In this document: piece after piece, positions 1-8,328 of the stretch
Layout of the letters: each line of letters starts with the position of its first letter
How positions within the stretch are numbered: position 1 is the first letter of the stretch
DNA from: Parapedobacter sp037190485
GTDB lineage: Bacteria; Bacteroidota; Bacteroidia; Sphingobacteriales; Sphingobacteriaceae
DNA: 64,000 bases
Direction: 5' to 3'
NCBI GenBank assembly: GCA_037190485.1
Contig: JBBCJB010000004.1
Coordinates: 124,001-188,000 of the forward strand
The notes under the pieces: generated by a model
Seen by the model: only the letters and a program-made list of their open reading frames with translations
What the model was told of the DNA's origin: nothing
Database searches by the model: none
Made by a program: the position numbers and the translations under genes

Positions 1-1066
1 AATCGCCACCGGTGGCTTCGATTTCCTTTTGGATGTCATAAGCTTCCTCTTTGGCCTTGGCAATGGCAGGTGCCCACAGGTCATCGAGCAGTTTCTTCAC
101 GTTGGCGGGACTTTCGGCCATCGCCTCTTCCAATACGTAATGTGCATGGGTGGGGTAGCCCAACAGGTTGGCTTTCTGCAACCTGAGGTTGGCCATCTTG
201 ATGGCAATAGCGCTGTTGTCATGCGCATTGCCGTTGCCTGCCCGGTTTTTGTAGGCTTCCCAGAGCTGCTTGCGCAATTCGCGGTTGTCGGCGTATTGCA
301 GGAACGGCATCACGCTCGAGTTGGAAAGGGTAAATACCCACTTGCCTTCTCGCCCCTTTTCCTTGGCGGTCTCGGCAGCGGCCGCTTTGAGGCCGTCAGG
401 CAAACCGGCGAGGTCGGCCTCGTTGTCCACCTCAAGTGTGTAGTCTTTCACCTCGGCCAGCACGTGCTGGCCGAACTCGGTGTTGAGCTTGGCCAATTCG
501 GCATTGATGTCGCGAAGCGTGGCCTTGTCCGCGTCGCTCAGGTTCGCGCCGCTGCGCACGAAGTTCTTGTACGCGCGCTCCAGCAACATCGCCTGCTCGC
601 CGTTTAGCCCAAGGCTTTCGCGTTGATCCCATACAGCTTTGACACGACTGAACAATGCTGCATTGAGCGAAATGTTGTCGCGGTGCGCAGCCAATTTCGG
701 AGAGAGTTCTTTGTCGAGTGCCTGCAGGTTATCGGTGGTTGTCGACGAATTCAGGTTGGAGAATACAGCGGATACCCGGTTGAGCAGGAGCCCGGCATTC
801 TCCAATGCGAGGACGGTATTCTCAAACGTGGGCGCTTCGGCAATGGCGGCAATGGAATCCACTTCGGCTGCATGCCGTTTCATGGCTTCTTCATAAGCCG
901 GCCCGAAATGTTCATCTTTTATCTGGTCGAACGGCGGAACCTCAAACGGCGTGTTGTATGGCGCCAACAATGGATTTCCTGCCTGGTTCGCCTCTTGATC
1001 GCATGAGGCGATGGCGAAAGTTGTCATGGTTGCTAATAAAATCGATGATTTACGATGCGTATTCAT
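1..1066 (-). CDS. M3 family metallopeptidase (Dcp-like), N-terminal part, cut by window edge
   Basis: Reverse-strand reading frame of 355 codons that runs off the left edge. It begins at the ATG complementary to 1064-1066 with a lipoprotein-type signal (basic MNTHRK, hydrophobic stretch, FAIASC with Cys22 as the likely lipidated residue). The body has features of the oligopeptidase A / peptidyl-dipeptidase Dcp family: an opening like PLLAPYNTPFEVPPFDQIK, the TFENTVLALENAG stretch and LLGYPTHAHYVLEEAMA. These enzymes are zinc peptidases cleaving short peptides; the HExxH zinc site lies in the missing C-terminal half, so activity cannot be judged here. It is divergent from the susC operon to its right and does not look functionally tied to it. 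Confidence 0.88.
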   Translation of the reverse strand, partial: MNTHRKSSILLATMTTFAIASCDQEANQAGNPLLAPYNTPFEVPPFDQIKDEHFGPAYEEAMKRHAAEVDSIAAIAEAPTFENTVLALENAGLLLNRVSAVFSNLNSSTTTDNLQALDKELSPKLAAHRDNISLNAALFSRVKAVWDQRESLGLNGEQAMLLERAYKNFVRSGANLSDADKATLRDINAELAKLNTEFGQHVLAEVKDYTLEVDNEADLAGLPDGLKAAAAETAKEKGREGKWVFTLSNSSVMPFLQYADNRELRKQLWEAYKNRAGNGNAHDNSAIAIKMANLRLQKANLLGYPTHAHYVLEEAMAESPANVKKLLDDLWAPAIAKAKEEAYDIQKEIEATGGD

Positions 1067-1203
1067 ATATGCTAAGGGTTTGTGCGTCGCAAAGTTAAGA
1101 AATTAGCGCGTATTTGCCAGACCAAGCGCCCGTGTCTTGATGTTGCATTCGTGCGTATACGGAATATGCACGATTTATGCCCAAACGCGCATGGTTTCTG
1201 CGT

Positions 1204-1233
1204 TTTAAAGTCTACTTATTTAGTATACTTTTG
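1204..1233 (+). promoter_or_regulatory. Promoter and palindromic operator of susC module 1
   Basis: The stretch TAAAGTCTACTTATTTAGTA is identical to one before the second susC (about 10089-10108) and, on the other strand, before the fourth susC (50643-50662). It contains the imperfect palindrome TCTACT-TATTT-AGTATA (1211-1227). It is followed by TACTTTTG (1226-1233), a perfect match to the Bacteroidota -7 consensus TAnnTTTG. The palindrome sits just upstream of and overlaps the -7 box, a position suited to a repressor. An Rrf2-type regulator is one guess; no such regulator gene is in the window. Confidence 0.6.
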
Positions 1234-1298
1234 TTCCGCTGCAGCTGGTGTTACATGCTGCATAATTTGATTGGTATTATGCTTAACAACTAAGAATC

Positions 1299-1391
1299 AT
1301 GAATCACGGAATTTTTACCGCACATTCACATCGCCCTACGCCTACCTCGACTGCCATGCGCCCTTCCTGTTGCATGTGCATGTGCTGTTGA
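1299..1391 (+). CDS. Cysteine-tailed leader peptide (uORF) of susC module 1
   Basis: A 30-codon ORF beginning MNHGIFTAHSHR and ending in SCCMCMCC directly before TGA: five Cys in the last seven residues. The ORF before the second susC (10185-10271) has the same first seven residues (MNHGIFT), similar length, and the ending PPCCMCG, while the middle is divergent. Conservation at both ends with a free middle suggests that the translated ends matter. Poly-Cys leader ORFs are established cysteine-responsive attenuators in mycobacteria; a comparable role here is inference. It lies 66 nt after the -7 box and 182 nt before susC. It is unlikely to be a stable functional protein. Confidence 0.6.
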   Translation: MNHGIFTAHSHRPTPTSTAMRPSCCMCMCC

Positions 1392-1573
1392 TTCGACTCG
1401 CACATACCGTATCCGTTTATTGACTGCTTGCTGACTGTAGTAATAGCGCAGCTATGCGCAAGCACCAACCGCGTCCGGCCCTGCTGGCTTATTGTCCTTG
1501 GTATGCCCAAGCTATACGCTTGCCCGGCTAAGCGATTAACGAAAACATTGAACTAAAAAGTAAAAACACGAAT
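1392..1573 (+). promoter_or_regulatory. Structured leader between uORF 1 and susC
   Basis: 182 nt with no other coding potential. GCTTGC (1426-1431) can pair with GCAAGC (1458-1463), and CAAGC (1508-1512) with GCTTG (1518-1522). Since GCTTG at 1426 can also pair with CAAGC at 1508, alternative folds are possible, as expected of an attenuator. I see no classical U-tract terminator. A weak point is that the hairpins are short. Confidence 0.35.
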
Positions 1574-4500
1574 ATGATTGATATCCGATACAAGACTTTT
1601 CTCTTACCGTTGTTGCTCTTGCCGGTGTTTATCCAGGCACAGCAGACAACGCCCTTGGTCAACTCCACGCTCGATGGCGTAGTGGTGGACGCGCAGACCA
1701 ACGAGCCATTAGCCGAAGCCACCATCCAAATTGAAGGGGTAACCCACAACACCAAAACCGATGACAACGGAAAGTTCCAGTTTGTGACCGGCCAGAAGTT
1801 TCCATACACATTAATCGTGACCTATATCGGTTACGTGACAAAGACCGTCGTGGCAACCGGTAGCCCGATCACCATCGAATTGGACCGCGATCATAATGCA
1901 ATCGACGAGATTGAGGTCGTGGGGTACACCAAGACGAAGCGGAGCGCATTGACGAGCGCCATCCAAGTGGTGAAAGGGGAAGATTTATCACAAGCGCCTT
2001 ACACCAGCATCGTCGAGAAGTTGCAGGGGCAAGTACCTGGGCTATTGATAACAAATGATTCGGGCACTCCAGGTGCATCAGTACTGGTACGCCTCCGGGG
2101 TACCAACTCGATAACAGGGGGCAGCGAACCGCTTTACGTGGTGGATGACGTCATCATCAACAGCGACAACCTGCAGGGAACGAATCTCGGTGGGCAGTTG
2201 GTCAATCCATTGTCAGACATCAGTCCGACGGACATCGAGTCCATAACAGTACTCAAAGATGCCAATGCGACTGCGGTCTACGGATCGAGGGGAGCAAATG
2301 GGGTAATCCTCATCCGCACCAACCGCGGGAGGGCACAAGCCAAACCGCGCGTGAACGTTGGTTTGCAAACCGGTACTTCGCAAACACGCAACCTGTGGGA
2401 ACTCGTTACGGGCGAAGAGCACGCAACGATTGTCAACGAGTCGTTTGTCAACAGCGGTGGCCTATATGAGAATCGGCCGTTCCGGCCAGTGGAAGAAGCC
2501 ACCACAGCCTTTCCGGCTTGGGGCTTGCCCGAAGAACAGCAAACCTATGACCGACTGGGCGCCATCTGGCGAACCGCGGTATCGCAGCGCTACAACCTCT
2601 CCATTGCCGGTGGCGGAGCCACCTCCAACTTCTATATCGGGGGCGAATACCTGGATCAGCCGTCTACGGTGAAAGCACAAGACTTTACCCGCTATACATT
2701 TCGGGTAAACCTAGACTACAATGTCAATGACCGGTTTAAAATCGGCACGAGCAACAACCTATCCGCCACACCTCGGAAACTCATCCGCGTTGGCGATGGC
2801 GGCACCGGCCTATTCCAAGCCGCACTGCACACGCCCACGTTCTTTCCGATCATTGACGGCAACGGGCTATATACTACTCATTTCACATTTGACAATGTGT
2901 TGGCGATGTTGGAAAACACGGATACCAAATCCAACAGCTTGCGTACAGTCAACAACGTTTTCGGTGAAGTGAAGATCCTGCCGTCCCTGACATTCAAGTC
3001 CAGCTGGAGCGTAGACTATAATATCTATAAGGAAGACACCTATTTTAGCAGCAAATTACGCACCGGATTACCGGCTGGGGCAGCGGAATACCGCAATACC
3101 GAACGGGCCACATTTACGGGGGACCAATTGATCAATTACAACAAGACGTTTGGAAGCAACGACCTGGCTGTCTTTGCGGGAACCAGCTATCAGTTTACAG
3201 ACAAGGCCAGGCAACTCGTTACCGGAAGCCAGTTCCCGAGCGACCAACACCGCGTCATCGCCTCGGCAGGCGTCCGCAATGGTACGACGACAGCCTCCTC
3301 CAACGCCTTGCTTTCCTACTTCGGCGGCGTGAATTTCTCCTACAAGGATCGCTACGTCATTGACGGCACCTTCAGGGCGGATGGCTCCTCGCGCATCGGC
3401 AAAGACCATCGCTGGGGCTATTTCCCCGCGGCAGGGGTAAACTGGCGCATCAGCAATGAACCATTCTTCCCCAAGTCCGACCATGTCAATGAACTCCGTC
3501 TGAAAGCCAGTTGGGGGTTGACAGGAAACGCCGCGGTCGACGACTTCCAATCGCTTGGGTTGTGGGAAGGAAACCAGAATTACGGGGACTTGGCCGGCAT
3601 CGCGCCAACGCAGATGGCCAACGCAGACTTGCGGTGGGAGACCACGACTCAGTGGAACATCGGATTGTCGGGCGTATTATGGAGGCAGCGCTTGGATTTC
3701 GAAATCAGCTACTACGACAAGTACACGAAAGACCTGTTGTTGAACAGTTTCCCGGTACAGGATATCACCGGCTTTTCCAGTATCACCTACAACGCTGGAG
3801 AAATCAGCAACCAAGGCATCGAGTTGATCGTGAACTCGGACAACCTGAACAGCAAAACATTCAACTGGCGGACCACCTATACCATTTCGCGGAATACCAA
3901 TAAGGTCGAAAAACTGCTTCAGCCCATTACGGGCGGCTATCGGCAGTTCCGTTTGGAAGAGGGCCATCCCATTTCTTCGATTTGGGTCCATAAGCAATTG
4001 GGCGTGGATCCGCAGACAGGCAACGTGATTTATGAGGACGTGGACGGCGACGGACAGATTACGCAAGCTGACCGGCAGCTACTGGGAAGCGTTTGGCCGG
4101 ATTTTGAAGGAGGACTACGGAACTCCCTATCCTACAAGCGTTTTGACCTCAACCTGAACATCACGTATCGCTGGGGTAATCGGCTGTATAACTATACCAA
4201 GTATTTCCTGGAGTCGGGTGGTGTACGGTCAACCGAACGCGCCATGCAAAAAAGCCAACTCAATTACTGGAAGAAACCGGGAGATACCAACGTTTTGCCC
4301 AGGCTTTCATCGGCGACGAATCCGGATGGCAGTCGTAATTATGAACCGGCGAGCGCCAACAGCTACAGCAGCCGATTTTTGGAAGATGCTTCATTCCTGC
4401 GCCTGAAAGACATCACCCTGGGGTACGCGTTGCCCAGCAGGTGGGTACGTTCCGTTGGATTCGCCGGAGCGAAAGCGACGTTCACCGCGGCTAACCTCAT

Positions 4501-4633
4501 CACGCTGACGAGGTATTCCGGCCCAGACCCTGAAGCAAATTCCCAGACCAACAGCAACTTGGTACAGGGGATGGACTTCAATACGGTGCCCCAACCCATC
4601 AGCTTCCTGTTTGGTATAAATGCTAATCTATAA
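1574..4633 (+). CDS. SusC/RagA-family TonB-dependent outer-membrane transporter, module 1
   Basis: 1019 residues, a normal SusC length. Signal peptide (MIDIRYKTF, then a leucine-rich core ending QAQQ), a carboxypeptidase-regulatory-like domain at about 30-115 (STLDGVVVDAQTNEPLAEA, GKFQFVTGQ), a plug domain at about 120-250 (LQGQVPG, EPLYVVDDV, SRGANGVILI) and a 22-stranded barrel ending NANL. It should import a bulky ligand together with the SusD lipoprotein that follows 13 nt later. The usual VVVGYGTQ signature is altered to EVVGYTKTKR. The first 110 residues are very like those of the SusCs at 10462 and 17690, while the barrels are divergent, so the three probably share inner-membrane energising partners but differ in substrate. 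Confidence 0.93.
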   Translation: MIDIRYKTFLLPLLLLPVFIQAQQTTPLVNSTLDGVVVDAQTNEPLAEATIQIEGVTHNTKTDDNGKFQFVTGQKFPYTLIVTYIGYVTKTVVATGSPITIELDRDHNAIDEIEVVGYTKTKRSALTSAIQVVKGEDLSQAPYTSIVEKLQGQVPGLLITNDSGTPGASVLVRLRGTNSITGGSEPLYVVDDVIINSDNLQGTNLGGQLVNPLSDISPTDIESITVLKDANATAVYGSRGANGVILIRTNRGRAQAKPRVNVGLQTGTSQTRNLWELVTGEEHATIVNESFVNSGGLYENRPFRPVEEATTAFPAWGLPEEQQTYDRLGAIWRTAVSQRYNLSIAGGGATSNFYIGGEYLDQPSTVKAQDFTRYTFRVNLDYNVNDRFKIGTSNNLSATPRKLIRVGDGGTGLFQAALHTPTFFPIIDGNGLYTTHFTFDNVLAMLENTDTKSNSLRTVNNVFGEVKILPSLTFKSSWSVDYNIYKEDTYFSSKLRTGLPAGAAEYRNTERATFTGDQLINYNKTFGSNDLAVFAGTSYQFTDKARQLVTGSQFPSDQHRVIASAGVRNGTTTASSNALLSYFGGVNFSYKDRYVIDGTFRADGSSRIGKDHRWGYFPAAGVNWRISNEPFFPKSDHVNELRLKASWGLTGNAAVDDFQSLGLWEGNQNYGDLAGIAPTQMANADLRWETTTQWNIGLSGVLWRQRLDFEISYYDKYTKDLLLNSFPVQDITGFSSITYNAGEISNQGIELIVNSDNLNSKTFNWRTTYTISRNTNKVEKLLQPITGGYRQFRLEEGHPISSIWVHKQLGVDPQTGNVIYEDVDGDGQITQADRQLLGSVWPDFEGGLRNSLSYKRFDLNLNITYRWGNRLYNYTKYFLESGGVRSTERAMQKSQLNYWKKPGDTNVLPRLSSATNPDGSRNYEPASANSYSSRFLEDASFLRLKDITLGYALPSRWVRSVGFAGAKATFTAANLITLTRYSGPDPEANSQTNSNLVQGMDFNTVPQPISFLFGINANL

Positions 4634-4646
4634 CTTCAAGACAACC

Positions 4647-5996
4647 ATGAAACAGTATAAAAAATTGTATTCCGTGATTTGCATAGCTGCGCTCACGGCG
4701 TGCTCAGGGCTATTGGATCTCGAACCAGAGACAGAGGTCTCTGACCAAGGGGTAATCTCAGACAAACGCACCTCACTGGCCGCGTTATACGGAATCTATA
4801 ATAATCTGCAGAACAGCTACACAGCTGTGATTACCGCGTTCAATCTGGCTGGCGACAATTTAATCACCTACGCCAACCCAGCCATTATCGTCCCAGACAG
4901 GAACGTAGAAGACAATGGTGGTGCGCCATTTTCGGCATCTTACGTGACCATCAATCGCGCCAACTTCATCATCCATCGTGTGCCGGGTGTGATCGACAAC
5001 CAATTCACCACCGTGGAACGGAACCAGATTATCGGCGAGGCATACTTCTTACGTGCCCTCACCTACTTTGATTTAGCGCGCTTTTATGGCGGGGTGCAAC
5101 TCATTACCGAGCCCACGGAACGGATCGATACCCACAAAGGCGTAAAACGAAGTTCGCTCGCCGTCACCTATGAGCAAGTCTTGGAAGACCTCAACCAGGC
5201 AGAGAAACTGATTACCAACGTCTCCGACCGGAGCCGGGCCACCATTCATGCGGTAAATGCCCTTAAAGCCAGGCTATACCTTTATACGGAACAGTGGGAT
5301 CAAGCCGAAGCGTATGCAACAAAAGCCATCACGGCTAGCGGGCTGGCCCTCATAAAACCCTATACGGCTTTCTATACGACGAAGCTCAGTAACGAGTCTA
5401 TTTTCGAGATCGTGTTTACGGCTTCGGACGCCAACACCTATTGGCGGAGCTACCTCTCTCGCGACGATGGCGGCAATCAGACGTATGTACCAGAAGCTTC
5501 CCTGATTGGCGCTTTGCGCGACCCGGAACAAGGCGGTACGCGCAGGCAGGTACTCCGCGAGTCTACGCAGGAAGCCGGTTTATTCGCCGTGCAGCTTTAC
5601 CACAAAAAAGATGGAACCGGATCGCTGTTCGTATTGCGCCTCGCCGAACAATACCTCATCCGCGCGGAAGCACGGGCACGGAAAGCGAACGCGGATATCA
5701 CCGCGGCAATCGAAGACATCCGGGCGGTGCAAGCCCGTGCCGAAGTCAGTCCCTTAACGGAATTGAGCGAGACGCCAACCGCCACGGACATACTGGCGAC
5801 CATCGAGCGTGAAAGGCGCCTGGAACTTGCCTTCGAGGGCCATCGATTCAGCGACCTGGTACGCACTGGGCGTGCTGGCGAAGTGCTTGGGGCGTATAAC
5901 CCCCTATTGAAAGAGCCTTACCAGTGGGTGTTCCCGATACCGGCAAGCTCGGTCGAAAAGGATCCCGCATTGGAGCAAAACCCCGGATTCGAATAA
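4647..5996 (+). CDS. SusD/RagB-family surface lipoprotein, module 1
   Basis: 449 residues from the ATG at 4647. This start is preferred over the upstream ATG at 4620 inside susC because it gives a clean lipoprotein signal: MKQYKKLY, hydrophobic core, LTAC with Cys19. Family features include the tetratricopeptide-like helices (IIGEAYFLRALTYFDLARFYGG, AVNALKARLYLYTEQWDQAEAYA) and the C-terminal block RERRLELAFEGHRFSDLVRTG. SusD proteins cap the SusC barrel and bind the substrate at the cell surface. The fold does not tell the ligand. Confidence 0.92.
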   Translation: MKQYKKLYSVICIAALTACSGLLDLEPETEVSDQGVISDKRTSLAALYGIYNNLQNSYTAVITAFNLAGDNLITYANPAIIVPDRNVEDNGGAPFSASYVTINRANFIIHRVPGVIDNQFTTVERNQIIGEAYFLRALTYFDLARFYGGVQLITEPTERIDTHKGVKRSSLAVTYEQVLEDLNQAEKLITNVSDRSRATIHAVNALKARLYLYTEQWDQAEAYATKAITASGLALIKPYTAFYTTKLSNESIFEIVFTASDANTYWRSYLSRDDGGNQTYVPEASLIGALRDPEQGGTRRQVLRESTQEAGLFAVQLYHKKDGTGSLFVLRLAEQYLIRAEARARKANADITAAIEDIRAVQARAEVSPLTELSETPTATDILATIERERRLELAFEGHRFSDLVRTGRAGEVLGAYNPLLKEPYQWVFPIPASSVEKDPALEQNPGFE

Positions 5997-6014
5997 ATTA
6001 CATACCCATAATAT

Positions 6015-6899
6015 ATGAAAAAAATAGGATTAACTGGCTTCCTGGCGTTGTTAGCCAGTTTAGCAACGGCACAATCGCCAATCAAAACCAGCCCTGGAGA
6101 CACCCGCCATGGGCCAGAACGTGGTTCACTCCTCATCATCGGGGGGAGCGTGGGGACCACGGCATCCATCTGGGAAAAATTCGTGGAACTGGCCGGCGGG
6201 AAAGAACACGCGAACATCGTCGTCGTTACTGCGGCTGCAGGGGATTCATCGGCATGGGACGAGCGACATGTTACGACCATCAAGGAAATAACCGGGGTGT
6301 CGCGCATTCGCTTGTTACATACCACATCGATCCAAGAGGCCAATACCGAGGCATTCGTGGAGCCAATCCGCCAGGCTACCGGCATCTATTTTATCGGCGG
6401 TAGGCAATGGCGCATCGCGGATTACTACCTCAACACCTTGGCCCACCAAGCCTTTCTGGAGGTGTTGGATCGCGGTGGCGTCTTGGCAGGCAGCTCAGCT
6501 GGAGCCAGCATCCAGGGGTCGCTGCTTTGGCGCGGAGACACCAGTGGATCCGACGTTTTGCTCGGTGACCACACGCAAGGGCTGGCTTTCCTGAAAAACT
6601 CGGTGATAGACCAGCATCTTCTGAAACGGAACCGTCAGTTCGATCTGATTGATGTGGTGAGAAGCACGCCCAAGCTGATTGGCATCGGGCTGGACGAAGC
6701 CACGGCCGTATGGGTGCAGCGCGACACGCTGGAAGTAATCGGCAATTCATACGTTGCGATATATGACCACAAAACCATCGTCGACGGCGGACATCCCTTC
6801 CTCTTCTTGAGCCATGGCCAAAAATACGACTTGAATAAGCGCGAAGCCATCCAAGAGCGGCGCGGGCGGCGCGAACCCGCACCCGCTGAAGAGCGATAA
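6015..6899 (+). CDS. Secreted cyanophycinase-like peptidase (family S51)
   Basis: 294 residues with a cleavable signal (MKKIGLTGFLALLASLATAQ). The body matches the cyanophycinase/S51 pattern: RGSLLIIGGS at 37-45, YFIGGRQ at 125-131, and the nucleophile elbow GSSAGAS with the likely catalytic serine at 161. Family members hydrolyse cyanophycin or aspartyl/isoaspartyl dipeptides. It lies 18 nt after susD and 29 nt before the first DoxX-like gene, so it is part of module 1; modules 2 and 3 lack it. A periplasmic or surface amidase/peptidase trimming the imported compound is a plausible role, but the true substrate is unknown. Confidence 0.85.
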   Translation: MKKIGLTGFLALLASLATAQSPIKTSPGDTRHGPERGSLLIIGGSVGTTASIWEKFVELAGGKEHANIVVVTAAAGDSSAWDERHVTTIKEITGVSRIRLLHTTSIQEANTEAFVEPIRQATGIYFIGGRQWRIADYYLNTLAHQAFLEVLDRGGVLAGSSAGASIQGSLLWRGDTSGSDVLLGDHTQGLAFLKNSVIDQHLLKRNRQFDLIDVVRSTPKLIGIGLDEATAVWVQRDTLEVIGNSYVAIYDHKTIVDGGHPFLFLSHGQKYDLNKREAIQERRGRREPAPAEER

Positions 6900-6928
6900 C
6901 ATAACCCTGACATCACTTAGAAAAGACC

Positions 6929-8311
6929 ATGGCAAGTTTATTCAACGGAAACAACGGGCAGGAATGGCGGCCCTATGAAAAGGCGATCTTTCGCTTTGCA
7001 TTTGTCTATTTCGTCATCCAGGCGGTGCCTTTGGATTGGAAGTATTTCTACAACCTAATCTCCATCAATTGGTTGAAGCTCGGCTTCAACGATCTTTTCA
7101 ACATCAGCCGGTATACCCCACAGCTACTTGGACAGGAGACCACGCCCGATTTCTGGGGGCTCAATACCTTGGGCGATTGGGCCATCATTGCCTTGCTTTC
7201 CGTGGCCATAGCCGCGTTGTGGCACTGGTGGGAAAAGCGGAAACCATTGCGGTTCAGTTACGACGATTTGTATTACGCCCTCAGGGTGATCCTCCGCTAC
7301 CGGCTGGCGCTCGGCGTGATCGCCTACGGCCTCATCAAGGTATTCCCGCTACAGGCCCCCTATCCCTCGCTCAGCAATTTGAACACCGATTACGGCGACC
7401 TTTCGGCCTGGAAGATCTTTGCACTCTCGTTGGGCGTGGCGCCTACTTTCGAAACGTTCCTGGGCAGCCTGGAGCTTTTGGGCGGTTTGCTCTTGCTATG
7501 GCGCCGTACCACGGCGATCGGGGCCTTCCTGATCGTGATTTTCTATGGCAACGTGGTCTTGTCCAACCTGGCGTACGAAGGAAACGAAACGATTTATGGG
7601 CTCTACTTGCTGCACATCGCGGGCTTCCTGCTTTTGTACGACGCCCAACGCATCATCAACGTATTTTCGTTGAACAGGCCGGGACAGCCCGATACCTACC
7701 GTCCCGTTTTCGCGCATGCCTGGCAACGGAACCTGCGCACCGGGCTGAAGGCTTTCTTTGTGGTCCTTTTCGTTGGCGTGTTCGGCATCCAAACCTATCG
7801 CGCGTACAGCGAAAGGCCTTACCATTATCCGGAAGCAAACGGGCTACCCGATGCCGCGGGCATCTACAACGTGCAGGAGTTTGTCTGGAATGGGCAGGCC
7901 AGACCCTACGCCAAAGATGATACCGTGCGTTGGCAGGATGTGGTATTCGAGACCTGGTCTACGCTGAGCGTCAAAACCGCAGCACCCGTCACCCCGTGGC
8001 TCGGGGGCATTGAAATCATCCATTCGCACGATAGGGATCGCCTGTTTGAGCTGGACGGCACACAGGGCAGGCACTATTACCACTATACGATCGATGGCGA
8101 TGCCCAGGTACTCCACCTGCGGAACAAAAACCCGCACTATCCGGATGATCGGTTTGATGTCCGCTATGAGCGGCCCGACGCGGATACGATCGTATTGTCG
8201 GGCTCGACTTCCGAAGGGGATTCGCTTTCGGTGGTGCTGGGTCGCCTGGACAAAAAGTATCTCCTCGAGGAAGCCCGCAAATCGGGGCGCCGCGGAGGTT
8301 TGGTATTGTAA
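6929..8311 (+). CDS. DoxX-like membrane protein with C-terminal extracytoplasmic domain, A-type, module 1
   Basis: 460 residues. About seven membrane segments (near 19-35, 83-101, 124-140, 170-191, 195-213, 222-240, 272-290) surround a DoxX-like four-helix core: IAYGLIKVFPLQAPYPS, a Gly/Leu-rich helix with ELLGGLLLLWRRTT, and NVVLSNLAYEG. Residues about 310-460 form a soluble domain with TVRWQDVVFETWSTLSV and NKNPHYPDDRFDVRYERP, ending DSLSVVLGRLDKKYLL. DoxX/DoxD proteins include thiosulfate:quinone oxidoreductase subunits, so a quinone-linked role in sulfur chemistry is possible, but this is inference; HMM comparison is needed. Paralogues are at 14895 and 22100. The next gene (565 aa) is a more distant relative. 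Confidence 0.75.
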   Translation: MASLFNGNNGQEWRPYEKAIFRFAFVYFVIQAVPLDWKYFYNLISINWLKLGFNDLFNISRYTPQLLGQETTPDFWGLNTLGDWAIIALLSVAIAALWHWWEKRKPLRFSYDDLYYALRVILRYRLALGVIAYGLIKVFPLQAPYPSLSNLNTDYGDLSAWKIFALSLGVAPTFETFLGSLELLGGLLLLWRRTTAIGAFLIVIFYGNVVLSNLAYEGNETIYGLYLLHIAGFLLLYDAQRIINVFSLNRPGQPDTYRPVFAHAWQRNLRTGLKAFFVVLFVGVFGIQTYRAYSERPYHYPEANGLPDAAGIYNVQEFVWNGQARPYAKDDTVRWQDVVFETWSTLSVKTAAPVTPWLGGIEIIHSHDRDRLFELDGTQGRHYYHYTIDGDAQVLHLRNKNPHYPDDRFDVRYERPDADTIVLSGSTSEGDSLSVVLGRLDKKYLLEEARKSGRRGGLVL

Positions 8312-8328
8312 AATTAGCAGCAAATCAC

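Noticed and set aside
7036..7920. 294-codon open frame on the + strand inside the first DoxX-like gene
   Set aside because: Out-of-frame shadow of a well-supported membrane protein gene; Arg/His/Pro-rich translation without family features.
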